Origin: Rutstroemia sp. NJR-2017a BVV2
Lineage: Eukaryota > Ascomycota > Leotiomycetes > Helotiales > Rutstroemiaceae
Reading direction: 5' to 3'
NCBI GenBank assembly: GCA_002946415.1
Contig: NJPS01000013.1
Span: 1,550,001-1,614,000 of the forward strand
Length of the DNA stretch: 64,000 nt
Positions 1-11,230 of the stretch are shown here, one piece after another. A program made the translations under genes and the position numbers. Every line of letters begins with the position of its first letter. Position 1 is the first letter of the stretch. The notes beneath the pieces are model-generated. The model was not told the DNA's origin. It searched no databases and saw only the letters and a program-made list of their open reading frames with translations.

Positions 1-2029
1 AGAGCAAACTAACTCATCTGCAAACAGTGCAAATAAAGTCAGCCGTCCACCTGTCTCACTAAATCATCCCCGTAATCGTGGACTGGACCTAGCTCCCTCT
101 CCGGGCAGTAACTCCTCTGCTGCAGTTCATTCTGCGCGATCTAGAAGCAACGATTCATTCTATTCAACCAACTCAAAGGAATCTCAGGCTTCTCCAGCAC
201 TCACTCCCGAATCAGCTATGGGTAGAAATAACCGAACTCGCAAAGCGAGCAACGAGCAAAGGACAGGCCGCTCTGAAGAGCCAACAAGTGGTAAAGCTAG
301 GTCACAAACTTACGACAACCTTCCTTCTCTGGGGTTTGATTTTGGGTTGGAGAAAGCGCAAACGCCCATGGGAGGCACGCAAGAGAGTCCATATTTCCAC
401 AATTTCGACACTTCTCCTCAAGAGTTAGCCAGCGGTGACAGTGGATATTTTCCCAGCAACCAACGAGAATATAATACCGGGGAAGATAGAGGCCAATCGA
501 GGAGTGAGGTACCATCCAAGGGGAGGAATTCGATGCAAAGAACTCCGTCGATTCACGGGGCTCATGGACACTCGCCTAACTCCGGACATATGGGAACGCT
601 TCCTCAAATCAACACCTATCTACCTGATGAGGGCCAAGATTACCGCATATTCATGGATGGTGAATATACCCCGCCGAACCTCAAACTATCCACCCAACGA
701 TCCTCCAACAGCATCCAACCAGAAGAAGGCTTGTTTTCGTTTCGAGGAAAAAATTCTCAGAGTAGTAGCCCTAGCCCCCTATCGTCGCCATATAATGGCG
801 CGAAAGGTGCTGCGGTGCCGGCTGCTTCCAGGCACTCTTATCAGCCTGTCTCATCACCTCCCGGTGCGAATAGTCCAGGTGTACTATCGCAAGAAAAGGC
901 GCCACGTCCACATTCTACTCTCTCCCCTCTTTCCAGTGGTTTTGATAGCAGAAATATCCTACCAAGTCAAATACGCCGTATGTCAGCAGAGTCCCAGAAC
1001 AGAATGGCGAAAGCGGAGCCATCATCTTCGGAAGTTATTCCATCATCTCAAATGCAGTATGCTCGAGAACCTGTAAACCCTGTCCCACCTCCCAAGCAGA
1101 AAAAGAACCGAAGATCTAGTTCTAGATCTTTCACTGGTTCAAGCGAGGAATATTTGAGTTTGGATGAGCAATCGAACATCACTACCCCTAATGCCTCAAG
1201 GCCACAGTCGTCAAAGGGCTATTTTGCCGGAGTGACTAGTCAGGAAAATACTGTTCGAGGTCGCAACCGTGATACCTCTAGCAAACTCGCGATTCATGCT
1301 GATGCTGAGACCGATTCTGACAACAACACAACACCAACTGGTCATCAGACTCCAGCAGTAGCAGCGCCCATGAATCCTCATGCTTCGAGGGCTTCCGTCG
1401 ATCCAAACACGGCAGAAGGTGTTACAGATCTACAAAGACGTCTCAGTCTATCCAAGTCCTCCTCCACAACCGCTTTACAAGAGGACTTGAATTTCCTTCC
1501 AACTCTCAAGCATCAGCCTTTACGTCCACGCCAAGCCAAACGCCCCAGCAGTTCTTCGGCTTCGGCTCAAAAGAGCAAACCCGAATCTACATATCCTCAA
1601 TATAACGAATCCAAGCAAAGCATCGTCTCCTCTCCCGCTCTCCTCGAAAACGGCCACTCCAGTTCCTCTTCCGGCGACGGCGGTCAGTATCTCCAAACCG
1701 CCCGTCTCAACATGCTTGGTCCGCGCGCAGCCAAGGGAAAGGGCAAATTCGTCGATCCCACTTCGTCGAAAACAAGTCTGCAATCGGTACATGCACAGCC
1801 AATTGCGAAAATGTTCGTCATTTGTTGCGGATGTAAATACTATCATGATATGCCGAGTAAATTGTATGAGTGCATGGCGAGACCGGATAATGTGGTGAAG
1901 GATCAGGATCTAGGGGTTAGTGGGTTGATTAGTACGGCGGTTAAGTGTCCTTGGTGTGGACATGGCATGACGACAAAGTGTTGTGAGGGATGGGCGGCGG
2001 TGGTTAGTTTGAGGGAGAAGTTGCATTAG
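1..2029 (+). CDS. Conserved fungal protein of unknown function, 3' part (5' end outside window)
   Basis: The frame is open from base 2 with no stop before the ATG at 218, so the real start lies upstream of the window. The visible protein is mostly low complexity: Ser, Pro, Asn and Gln rich, with many SP and SS pairs, and is probably disordered. Only the last ~75 residues look folded. They contain two Cys pairs, in FVICCGCKYYHDMPSK and in CPWCGHGMTTKCCEGW, spaced like a small zinc-binding module. I know this tail from conserved filamentous-fungal hypothetical proteins but cannot name a function. A G-rich 3' flank follows the TAG at 2027. Confidence 0.75.
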   Translation, partial: EQTNSSANSANKVSRPPVSLNHPRNRGLDLAPSPGSNSSAAVHSARSRSNDSFYSTNSKESQASPALTPESAMGRNNRTRKASNEQRTGRSEEPTSGKARSQTYDNLPSLGFDFGLEKAQTPMGGTQESPYFHNFDTSPQELASGDSGYFPSNQREYNTGEDRGQSRSEVPSKGRNSMQRTPSIHGAHGHSPNSGHMGTLPQINTYLPDEGQDYRIFMDGEYTPPNLKLSTQRSSNSIQPEEGLFSFRGKNSQSSSPSPLSSPYNGAKGAAVPAASRHSYQPVSSPPGANSPGVLSQEKAPRPHSTLSPLSSGFDSRNILPSQIRRMSAESQNRMAKAEPSSSEVIPSSQMQYAREPVNPVPPPKQKKNRRSSSRSFTGSSEEYLSLDEQSNITTPNASRPQSSKGYFAGVTSQENTVRGRNRDTSSKLAIHADAETDSDNNTTPTGHQTPAVAAPMNPHASRASVDPNTAEGVTDLQRRLSLSKSSSTTALQEDLNFLPTLKHQPLRPRQAKRPSSSSASAQKSKPESTYPQYNESKQSIVSSPALLENGHSSSSSGDGGQYLQTARLNMLGPRAAKGKGKFVDPTSSKTSLQSVHAQPIAKMFVICCGCKYYHDMPSKLYECMARPDNVVKDQDLGVSGLISTAVKCPWCGHGMTTKCCEGWAAVVSLREKLH

Positions 2030-3087
2030 GGTTGGGGTGTGGAATGTGGAATGCGGGGTGTAGGGTGTAGGGTGAAGGCAGGGGAGAGTAAAAAGGAAGG
2101 GAGGGGAGAGTGGAAGGGAAGAAGTGGAAAGAAAGGAAGGGGGTTAGATTTTGGATTTGGAGTGATCTAATGCTTGCTACGTGCGTGGACTTCTATGTCT
2201 ACATATATGATCGCAGATTTTACTTGTTATCTTTTTTTTTGCATATGGATGGGATGGGAGACTGGGCGGGCATTGCATGGTTGGAGGTTGGCTGGATGGG
2301 ATGGGAGCATGAGCATAAGTAAAATGAGCGTTTGCATATTTTTATTACTATCAGAGATGAACAGATACAGAGGAGAGAAAGATATTAGTTAGCTAAGGGA
2401 AAGGAAGGGAAAAGTTCTAAGGGTCAAGTTAATGAATGTGTGGAAAATCATTTGGAAGGGAGGGGGGGCGTCTTATGGATGGATGGATGGATAAATGATT
2501 GGATGAATAAAAGATTTATTTTCTGCCAGTTATTCTATATTCTCACCTGGTTAATGTGCCAGATCTACTGGTTTTCATTGACTGGGTAAATTCCTGGTGC
2601 TTGTTGGTGGCTCAGCTCGAGGCTTGTACGTTTGCTGGGTTGAGTGGTTGGTGGATGTGGACTGATGAGGAGGAGGAGAAGGAGGAGGAGGACAAGGAGG
2701 ATGTATAAACCATAGATGGAATATTGTAATATAAGCTGCAGCCTGCAGTACTATGAGGGCGAAAAATCGCCCTCACCAGGTGGTTACCATTCTGAGCTCA
2801 AGGTCCTAGCTACTCCGTGACTTGGGTTACACCCGTGAACAGCCTCCGCTTCCCTTCACCTGAGCCTTTTCCTCCCAACTTCTACTTTTCCCTTTCAGAA
2901 ATTTTCTTCGTAGTGTTCATTTCAAACTCCAACTCTGATAATCATATCTATCAAAGGCTGATTTATTCATCAAGTGTCCTCCGCTGACCGATTACATCGA
3001 GTACTTCTTTATTCGAGAATCGGATTTTTGGATCTTAGCTTCACTTTATTGAAGTTCTCACTTACCCCGCCATCGTACAGCTATACG
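2030..3087. other. Intergenic, with simple repeats
   Basis: The first ~450 bases are purine-rich. A GGAT-type microsatellite lies near 2475-2500 and a GGA/GAG-rich tract near 2668-2702. The last ~200 bases before the HET gene are pyrimidine-rich, as expected for a fungal promoter and leader. No gene seen. Confidence 0.6.
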
Positions 3088-5198
3088 ATGCTTTCCACAT
3101 CTAATATCCCACAAATCCCTGAAATAGAAGGAAGTCACGGCAAAGAACCGCTCTATGGTCAAGGTCTTTGCGATAAGTGCCAAAATGTGATCGACGAAGT
3201 GGATAACAAGGATATCGAATCATTACCTTTTTACCAAGACAGCTCGTTAATGAAACATAGTGCCAAAAATGGATGCTTGCTCTGCGGTCAGTTTCTCGCC
3301 TTGATAGAAACCGAGCAGTTAGAGGAGCCTGTCGATATTGAGGGTATCGATCTATACCGACCGATGCTCGAGAGGTGGGATGAGTCGGATGATTTTCGCC
3401 GTCGTCGCAGGCCGAAGCCTAAGCCAAAGTGGGCGGGAGAGTGTACACTGTCTCTCTATACTAAGAATATTTATCATAACCTGAATATTTTTCTTGATGG
3501 ACACGAGGGTGAGCGAATCTCGATTTTATAAAGGCAGAATCGAATAGAGGATGAGGGTTAAGAGAAATAGGGCCCGTGGATATCAAGCGGAGCAGGAAGG
3601 ATGCATTGCCACTCATCAAGCAATGGCTGGATACTTGTTCCTCGAAGCATAACTGCGCCAATAATGTTTCCGGAAAACCGTTTCTTCCAACAAGATTGAT
3701 CTATACAAAAGGCAGCACACCGAGGCTATGTCTTGCTGTTGATATTCTGGGCTCTTTGAAATACGCAACTCTGAGCCACTGCTGTAAGTTCAAGGACAAA
3801 TGCTAGTCGGACGATACTGATGGCTTGTTGTCTTCTCAAGGGGGAACATTGAGATCCGTCACGCTCAGTCAGAGTAACATTGACACATTCAAGAAGGAGA
3901 TTCCATCTGCAGCTCTCACCCAAACATTCAAAGACGCAATTGAGGTTGCCCAAGCTTTGGGTATCGATTATATCTGGATCGACTCTCTCTGCATAATCCA
4001 AGATAAGGACTCTGACGACTGGGCCGTCGAATCTGCTCAAATGAGCGACGTCTACGGTAACTCGCATCTCAACATTGCAGCGACAAGTGCCCCAGATGGT
4101 AGATACGGGCTCTTTCAAGTCGGCAAAAAGCATCGCAATACGTCTTTTCGCGCCTGGACAAGTGGAAAGTCGAAAAGCTACCATTGTGTACCGCCTGACA
4201 TGTTCAAGAAGTCGATGCTTGAAGCTCCACTAATGCAAAGAGCATGGGTAGTCCAGGAGAGGCTTCTTTCCAGTCGTACAGTGCATTTCACATCAACACA
4301 AGTGTTCTGGGAGTGTGATCGCGAAACGGTGTGCGAAGCATATCCTTTAGGGATGAGCGAATACATTACTTCTGGGGAGGAGGGTGAATCCCTGTACATC
4401 AAAAAACCGTTACTCGAATACCAATGGGATCATATTGTTCACGTGTACACCAGCTGTAGCTTGAGCTTTGTTCAAGACAAGCTGCCTGCCATTTCTGGAG
4501 TGGCGGATGCGATGAAGATATTAAAAAAATGTGAATATGTAGCTGGATTCTGGGCCGATGATACTTTTCTTTTGCAGCTATGCTGGATGGTCGTAACCTT
4601 GAGGTCCGATCGGCTCCCTAAGCCGAAATATCGGGCACCAAGCTGGTCGTGGGCTGCAGTCGATAGCCATGTCGCATATTCTGACTCATCTCTTGAATAC
4701 GCCAGAGAACCAGGCCACAAAGTTCACCTGTGCGTCGAGATTTGTTGTTTCGGAACGGCAGCTATAAATACAGGATATTTCGAGGAAGCCTCAGGGCTCT
4801 CTCTCGTGCTCAAGTGTAAGTGCCTTTTGCCGGCAACGCTAAAAGCTGGTGGTGGACCCATAATGTGGATTCAGAGTCGTCTTGACTATTTAAATCAGAA
4901 TATGGAGGATCTGTATTTTCTTTTCATAGCGGAAGTTACTAGTGGGCGCTTTAATGACTACGAACAGACTGATTGCTTGATATTGGAGAAGACTTCGATA
5001 AAGCAGGGTCAGTATCGAAGAGTAGGATGTACTCACTTATATCGATCTCTACTTGCTCAGCTTGAAGGATATCAAGAGTTTCGCGCAAAGTTTATACAGG
5101 GAAAGTTGGAAGAATGGGACCTTTTGCCACCGGATAGTTATATTAAAGATTTGAGGAGCGAGAAATCTGGGTTTTTATATCAGATAGAGATTATTTGA
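3088..5198 (+). CDS. HET-domain (heterokaryon incompatibility-type) protein
   Basis: Three exons, 3088-3508, 3571-3783 and 3841-5198, give 663 aa. The first intron splits a Gly codon. The second splits the Trp of the diagnostic YATLSHCWG motif, which appears only after splicing, so the join is well supported. Further HET signatures follow: YIWIDSLCIIQD, then a stretch with DVYGNSHLNIAAT, then RAWVVQERLLSSRTVHF. HET domains trigger programmed cell death in fungal nonself recognition, but most genomic copies have no assigned partner. The N-terminal ~140 residues hold a CDKCQNVID and a CLLCGQF pair typical of HET proteins. No NACHT, ankyrin or WD repeats follow; the C-terminal ~250 residues are unassigned. 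It stands alone. The start was chosen as the first in-frame ATG. Confidence 0.9.
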
Positions 5199-5741
5199 AA
5201 TAAATTGTTTTTAGTTCACGACAAAGTGTAAATAGTAATATTATATAGAAGAAAAATTATTTATACATACGTATAAGACTTATAGTCGCTGTCCTGTCCA
5301 AGTCCCGAGAGCCGAAACGAAAGGTTCTTCCGAATATAAATCAGTCCTCCAAGTTTCGGATTCGGGTTCGGGGCGTGCGGGGATATTCGGCGCCGAGCGA
5401 AGGTGGGTGGTGATTGGTGATTGGTTGGTGAAGGGGGCGGGTGTATGCTTGTACATTATGCGCCGGGATAGGACGAAGGATTGTAGGGACTTTCTATGGG
5501 GAAGATTTGGTTTGGGGAATGAGATATGCGGTATGAGATATGGGTTTAGGGGACGGTTCGCTAGTATAAAGTGAGAGTGGATTGCGCTTTTTGGTATTTT
5601 CTGGGGTTTGGATTCGGATTTGAATTGGAAAGAGAATCGTATGAAAGAAGTCACTTTCAGTTTGAGAAATGCGATTTGACTGACAGGCAGATATTACCGC
5701 AATATCACACTCTAATCCTCATCTCTCACCACCAACCCACC
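5199..5741. other. Intergenic between HET gene and FAD monooxygenase
   Basis: Contains a CT-rich leader just before the ATG at 5742. An open frame extends upstream of that ATG without another in-frame ATG nearby. Nothing else is recognised. Confidence 0.5.
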
Positions 5742-7601
5742 ATGTCCACCCCATCTTCTCCTCACTCTCCCTCCCCTCCCCTCCAACCAATCCTCATAAT
5801 CGGCGCCGGCATAGTCGGCCTCTCCACCTCCCTCTTCCTCGCCCACCACCACATCCCTAGCATAATCATCGAGCGGCACGCCCGCCCTTCCATCCATCCC
5901 CGCTCGCGCTCCGTGAACGCCCGCACCATGGAACTGTACTCTCGCATCGGTATCGCAGAGCAGGTACGAGACGCGGGTAGGAATATGCGTGCTACGGGGG
6001 GTATTTACCAGGGAGCGAGTTTGAGGGAGGTTGTGGGGGGTTTGAAAAGACGAGGGAAGGTTGAGGGAAAAGCGAAAGAGGGAAAAGAAGAAGAAGAGAA
6101 AGGAATAGCAGCATGGCTCCTATCCAGTCTCTCCCCCACCACCGGGCTTTTCGTAACTCAAGACCAGCTCGAAACAGTCCTCATCCACATCGCGCAGTCC
6201 CGGGGCGTCGAAATTCGTTTCTCAACTACATGTCTCGCGAGCACGCTCTCGCAGACTTCTACAGCTGTAACAGTAACTCTCCAAGATAACCTCACCAACA
6301 CAACCACCCAGCTGCACACACCCTACCTCGTCGCCTGCGACGGCGCATCCAGCCCCCTCCGCTCCGCGCTCGGGATCCCGATGGTCGGGCCCGGGAAACT
6401 AGGACGTATGATAAATATTCTATTTTCCGCGTCCCTAGGGGATTTCGTACGAGGGAGAGAGTTCTCGCTGTGTTGGGTTGAAAGGGTGGGTGTTATCGTA
6501 GATGAGAATAACAATGAAGAGAAAGAAGTAGAAGTAAAAGGTCTATTCGCCAGTATCGACAACTCCAGCAAATGGGTTTTCCAACTGCTCGTACCTCCTT
6601 CTGATTCTGACTCCGACTCCGATTTCGACATAAACCCGGATGAGTATAGACGAATACAAGCGATATATACTCCGGAATACTGCCACAAGCTGCTTGAAAT
6701 CGCGCTCGGGTTCCCGGCTGATGAGGATCTGGCGCTTGAGGTTATCAGCGTGCTTCCTTGGGAGCCGAGCGTGCGTGTCGCGGCGCGTATGAGCGATGGC
6801 CGCGTCTTTCTCGCGGGCGATGCAGCGCATCAGATGCCGCCGTGGGCGGGGCAGGGCGCAAATACGGGGGTGGGGGATGCGTGGAGTTTGGCGTGGAGGA
6901 TAGCTTATATGCTGCGATGGGCGGGAAAAGAAGCAGGAGGTAAATCAAAACTACTCGAAATGTACGCCAAGGAACGGGAGCCGGTAGGCGCGAAAGCGGT
7001 GGCGATTAGCCAGGACGCAGCTGATGAAAGAGGGGTGATCTGCACGGGTAAGAACCTGCGGAACGCGGTGCGGGTGCTTGGGAGGCTGCGGTATATGAGT
7101 GGGCATGGGTATGGATGTGGGGGGAGCGGGGGGGTAGGGCAACGGGGGGATGATCGCGGGGAGGGGTGGTTGGGGGGTTGGAGTTGGAGGGGCTGGAGTT
7201 TGGGGAGTGTGGGGGTGGGGATGGATGGGAGGGCGGGGATGAGGTGTCCGCATGTGTGGGTGAGGGAGGGGGACGGAAAGGGAGAGAGGGAGAGGAAATC
7301 GGTGTTGGAGGTGCTGGGGAAGAGGTTTGTGGTTTTGGCGGGGGAGGACGGCGAGCAGTGGGTTGCGGGCGTGAAGGAGGTGGGTAGGGAACTGGGGGTG
7401 TGGATTGATGTGTATAGGGTGGGGGGAAAGGGGGATCTTGTGTGTGGGAGAGGAGAGTGGGAGAATGCTGTAGGGATAACGAGACAAGGGGCTCTGTTGG
7501 TAAGACCGGATGATGTTGTGGTTTGTAGATGGAGAAGAGGGGTTAGTGATTCGAAGGGAGAGATCACGAGGGGTATGAGGATCGGGCTGTGTTTAGACTG
7601 A
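5742..7601 (+). CDS. FAD-dependent aromatic-ring monooxygenase (group A, PHBH fold)
   Basis: Intronless, 619 aa. The Rossmann motif GAGIVG lies at residues 21-26, followed by the RSVNARTMEL segment of phenol hydroxylase/TfdB-like enzymes. The DG motif region reads LVACDGASSPLRSALG. The second FAD motif is VFLAGDAAHQMPPWAGQGAN. Such enzymes hydroxylate phenolic or polyketide-derived rings using NAD(P)H and O2. The substrate is unknown and no biosynthetic genes sit next to it. The start is the ATG in the context CCCACCATG, which puts the FAD motif at the usual distance from the N terminus. The 3' third encodes a Gly/Trp-rich insert and then a thioredoxin-like tail as in the family. Strand composition shifts from C-rich (5') to very G-rich (7100-7460). 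Confidence 0.88.
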   Translation: MSTPSSPHSPSPPLQPILIIGAGIVGLSTSLFLAHHHIPSIIIERHARPSIHPRSRSVNARTMELYSRIGIAEQVRDAGRNMRATGGIYQGASLREVVGGLKRRGKVEGKAKEGKEEEEKGIAAWLLSSLSPTTGLFVTQDQLETVLIHIAQSRGVEIRFSTTCLASTLSQTSTAVTVTLQDNLTNTTTQLHTPYLVACDGASSPLRSALGIPMVGPGKLGRMINILFSASLGDFVRGREFSLCWVERVGVIVDENNNEEKEVEVKGLFASIDNSSKWVFQLLVPPSDSDSDSDFDINPDEYRRIQAIYTPEYCHKLLEIALGFPADEDLALEVISVLPWEPSVRVAARMSDGRVFLAGDAAHQMPPWAGQGANTGVGDAWSLAWRIAYMLRWAGKEAGGKSKLLEMYAKEREPVGAKAVAISQDAADERGVICTGKNLRNAVRVLGRLRYMSGHGYGCGGSGGVGQRGDDRGEGWLGGWSWRGWSLGSVGVGMDGRAGMRCPHVWVREGDGKGERERKSVLEVLGKRFVVLAGEDGEQWVAGVKEVGRELGVWIDVYRVGGKGDLVCGRGEWENAVGITRQGALLVRPDDVVVCRWRRGVSDSKGEITRGMRIGLCLD

Positions 7602-8785
7602 AGAGGGAGGTGGATACCGTAGAATGGGCGTGCGTTCGGGTGGATAAATAACGGTTATACTTGGGTTTGCTTCTTCTCGAACCTAATTCTTGCGTCAAGG
7701 TAGATCGCACAGTTCGCACTAGAGGGGAGGGGTTTGTAAATAGCTTCACGGCCCGGCACGGCACGGAATTCTTTTGATCCTGTTGGCTTGAAGATCCCTT
7801 GTGAGTAGAGTAGATAAAAGATGTCTTGCTTCGTGTATCCCTAGGATTATCTTAAAAAGTCTGACGTAATCTGTTTGCTGGCCACCAAAGATGTGAACAG
7901 CTATGCATGATTCTGCAAGACGGAGATACTGTACTATACTGCAGGATCGGTTCAATGATATGAAAAAAGGAAGTTGGCTGTGGATCACTAGCATGGGAAT
8001 TTATACTTTGTTCTTCGTATTTACTCTCCCCTCCCTTGAACGAAGGTTAAATTTTTAGGTTGCAAAACGTACAAAAAGTTAAACTTTGATCTGGGGAGGA
8101 GAGAGAGGAGTATTATACTGGAATGAACGATGATTGATAAGACGGGTCTGCGAAATATATGTATGCGTAAGGTTTCTGAAAACCATGGGTAGGCGACAAG
8201 ATGAACAAGCCATCGAGCTCGATGGCAGGACGTCAACTCTCCTCCTTCTGTACACTAGCACGCAAGCACTCGCTTGATAGGGTAGAGTTCCCGGAAAATG
8301 CAGAGGTTATAATTCCTAGAAGCATTCACTCAGAGTTTTGGGTTGGCAATAAATCATGGACACAAAAAGCAGTATGGAATAATATAAGTAGTAGTGAATA
8401 GTGACTTAATTTAGTTCTACTATGGACATTAAGGTCCAAAAATGTTTGCAATACAATGACTTCCCCTTCGTAATGAAGGTTATTGAAGTACGGACATTGT
8501 TTCCTGTCGCCAGGTAATACTTGCAATAATATTTGCTTTCAGCACATCTTCGGCACAACCAACAGTCATTGAGAATAGACTGAATTGTAATTTGACATCC
8601 GTGCTTGATAACCATCCCTCAATGTTTTATAATCCTTACCTAGTGTGCATATCCATTGCAACATCATTTACAAAACAGTTTTAACTACAACAGGGTCAAA
8701 ATCCTATTGCAATCAAAGGCTTACCCCTCTCCACATATCCTTGGTATCCTTATCGGGAAGCATAGTGTGAGGATTACCCCACCAT
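7602..8785. other. Convergent intergenic region
   Basis: Lies between the 3' ends of the monooxygenase and the nicotinamidase. AT-rich. Short open frames occur on both strands, but none has a recognisable product or splice support. No gene seen. Confidence 0.6.
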
Positions 8786-9530
8786 TCATGAGAAGTGGGA
8801 CTCCTTCACTCGAAGCACTTCTTCATCGTTCAGATTGATGACTTTGACTCCATCCAAACTAGATTTCATCTTCTCCCACTCGGTAGGATCAACTGCTCTC
8901 GTGGCCTCCTCCACAACATAAGTCTTGAAGCCTTCTCTAGCGGCATCCTCAGCAGTGTACCTGACACAATAATCAGCCGCCAGCCCGACCACATAAATAT
9001 CTGTAATGCCTTCTTCTTTCAAGTGTGCCGCCAACCCACTGTCACTACACCTGGGACTCTTCAAGGGGTCGTAGAATGCCGAGTACATTTCTACTTGGGG
9101 GTTTTGACCCTTGTGGATTGTCTTGGTGAAGTGGGTTGTGTTTAACTCGAAGGGATGCTCAGATCCGAGGGTATCCTGAATGCAGTGATCGGGCCACAGA
9201 CGAGTACTATAAGCTTCGGAGGGGTTTGAGGGATTGACGATGGTTGTGAAATCTGTGAAAGGTTTGGTTCCTGGATGGTTTGATGCGAAAGAAGTGTGAT
9301 TTGACGGGTGCCAGTCCTTTGTGGCAACCTTGACAGGAAATGGGTAGGTCAGAAGAGTATTGATAACGGGAATTGTATCGCGACCATTTGCGACAGCTAA
9401 AGATCCATTCTTGAAGAAGTTAGTGGAAAACTTGCGGTAAAGATTACTCAATTGGATGGCTTACAGGAGGAAGAAAATCTTCTTGTAGATCAACTACGAG
9501 CAGAGCAGGTTTGAAGGTTGTCGTGGACAT
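8786..9530 (-). CDS. PNC1: Nicotinamidase (isochorismatase fold)
   Basis: Two exons on the minus strand, 9530-9465 and 9409-8786, encode 229 aa. The 55-bp intron begins GTAAGC. The first exon supplies the start MSTTTF and the catalytic Asp in LLVVDLQEDFLPP. The second begins NGSLAV, the usual continuation. Metal ligands are seen in KDWHPSNHTSF and LWPDHCIQDT; the catalytic Lys is in HKGQNP and the nucleophilic Cys in AADYCVRYTA. The enzyme deaminates nicotinamide to nicotinic acid in NAD+ salvage and keeps sirtuin inhibition low. Length matches fungal Pnc1 (about 220-240 aa). It is divergent from HMG-CoA reductase across ~1.7 kb. Confidence 0.95.
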
Positions 9531-11032
9531 TCTGGTTAGTTGAGCCGAGACGCAGCTGATGGTAGTAAAAGTTTGGATGATGTGAGACAGAATATGTCTA
9601 TCCTTTCCTTATCTCTATCTTAGACTCTCCCACCAGCATGCGGTCTGTTTGTGTCTTGAGTGAGAACTTTAAGCACTTCGTAAAGTAAAAGAAGAAAAAG
9701 TGAAGATTGTCGGAGTAGAAACCCGAGATACCCCACCAAGAAAAGCGAGATCCGGTACAGCCACACGATCATGTGACGTAATTCCTGATTTCCCTCAAGG
9801 CGCGGAAGTACGAAGTACAAGCAGGTTCCGTTCCATTTCTTCCCTAAAGGTGTAAGTTCAAGGTACGCGTACACAGTAGTAACCAATGGTGTCCTGTTGG
9901 GTCCTCTTCTAGAAGCCTGGGACGGCTGCCACTTGCACTGTCACTGCCAATGCCAATTCCAGTCTGCCGATTTTGCCATTAGCCAATGAGTTGTTGGTAC
10001 GCACTAAAGGAAAATAGGAGACTCCCAGGGGTCTGGCTACTGTTTGGTAAACAGCGAGCGAAGTGGTGCAGACTGCAGAATGCGGAACGTAAGAGAAGGA
10101 CAACTGTTGGCAAGTTTGGAGCAGCAGAGAAACTCGGTCAAGGTCGAACCAATGAGCTGTGCTTCTTCTCTGGTGGAGTGAATGTCTTGTGATGAGAAAG
10201 TGAAGCTTACGAGAACAATGTTAAGGAAGAATAGGTAGAATAAGTAGAATTTGCTACAAAGCTTGCTACAAAGAAAGCAGGAAATGGTTGAGTGAAAAGA
10301 TTGAAAATAATCCCCAACCCTCGAAAATGTCATTTTAATCCGAAGATCGTCTTCCAATTTTCCTTTATCTTAGACCGGAGCTAACCTCTATCGAGAGAAG
10401 AGCAGATAGTGTCACCGCCCAGCCAAATGGAAGCCTAGTACAAACAAGGCTAGCTTCCAGGGATCGACCTGCCAGTACCTTTCAAAGCCAGCAAGCAATA
10501 CGTGCCCCTGTCCCTCTTCTTTCCTTGCTGTACTGGTACAAAAGATGAGCGCGAGGGCGAGGAACCGGTGTCTGAGAGCAGTACCTCGATAAGCGGGAAA
10601 TATTTCTTCTATCTTATAATATAATAATCCCTTGGCTTTCTTTTCTCCATCCTTCCACCTTCCACTTCTCCCCAGCTCTCTGAGATAATTCTTACACACA
10701 AGAAGTGAGGATAGACCTAGGTGGACGAGCTGATTATAGCTATTCCATCCATCTATTCCCGTCCAATTGCGCCTCGTTTCTGTGCGGAGCGTTCGTCGTT
10801 GCTGATTTTTGCTCGGGTTTCAACACCGACACTCCTTTTCCGAACTGTGACTGATTTCCGTCATCCTCCACCACGAAATCTACCGTTGCACGAAAAGGAA
10901 TCTTCGAGACTTTGGCCTGTGAAGAGGCACAGCCTGATCATATAAAATACTGTCCCTGGGTAGGTCAATCTCACTTAATTCAATGTTCCCATTATTAGCA
11001 TTCATCTCGGTCCTGGAGTGAATATCTTATCG
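9531..11032. other. Divergent promoter region between nicotinamidase and HMG-CoA reductase
   Basis: About 1.5 kb with no convincing gene. Short open frames around 9620-10700 lack splice structure or conserved motifs. The stretch nearest 11 kb is pyrimidine-rich and likely carries the reductase promoter. Confidence 0.5.
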
Positions 11033-11151
11033 GTGAGTTTAGGTGGTAGGCGAGTTGGCTGTCACTCTCGAAGCTTTGCATTTACTTCATACCCCCAATG
11101 ATTCTTTCTGTCTCTCAAGCTTCTCTGTACTAATTCTTGCTTGTCTTGCAG
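11033..11151 (+). other. Probable 5' UTR intron of the HMG-CoA reductase gene
   Basis: A donor GTGAGTTT begins at 11033. A TACTAATTC branch site lies ~20 bases before the acceptor TTGTCTTGCAG ending at 11151. Removing it leaves a leader of at least ~80 bases before the start codon at 11231. This is inferred from splice signals only. Confidence 0.55.
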
Positions 11152-11185
11152 ATCAAAGGCATTTTTTCTCAGATTATCTTCGTCG

Positions 11186-11200
11186 ATGGCTCTGATATAG
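11186..11200 (+). promoter_or_regulatory. Short uORF (four codons) in the HMG-CoA reductase leader
   Basis: ATG GCT CTG ATA TAG lies 30 bases before the main ATG at 11231 and downstream of the putative UTR intron, so it would be retained in mature mRNA. Confidence 0.5.
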
Positions 11201-11230
11201 AATACGATATTTACTTGTACATCTACAATC

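Noticed and set aside
5280..5654. 124-codon minus-strand frame upstream of the monooxygenase
   Set aside because: No family motif, overlaps the promoter and leader of the plus-strand gene, composition like intergenic sequence.
6905..7567. Long Pro/His/Ser-rich minus frames opposite the monooxygenase
   Set aside because: They are the complement of the G-rich coding strand. Composition explains their length.
10412..10699. 95-codon minus frame in the nicotinamidase/HMG-CoA reductase spacer
   Set aside because: No homology-like motif and no splice-supported extension.
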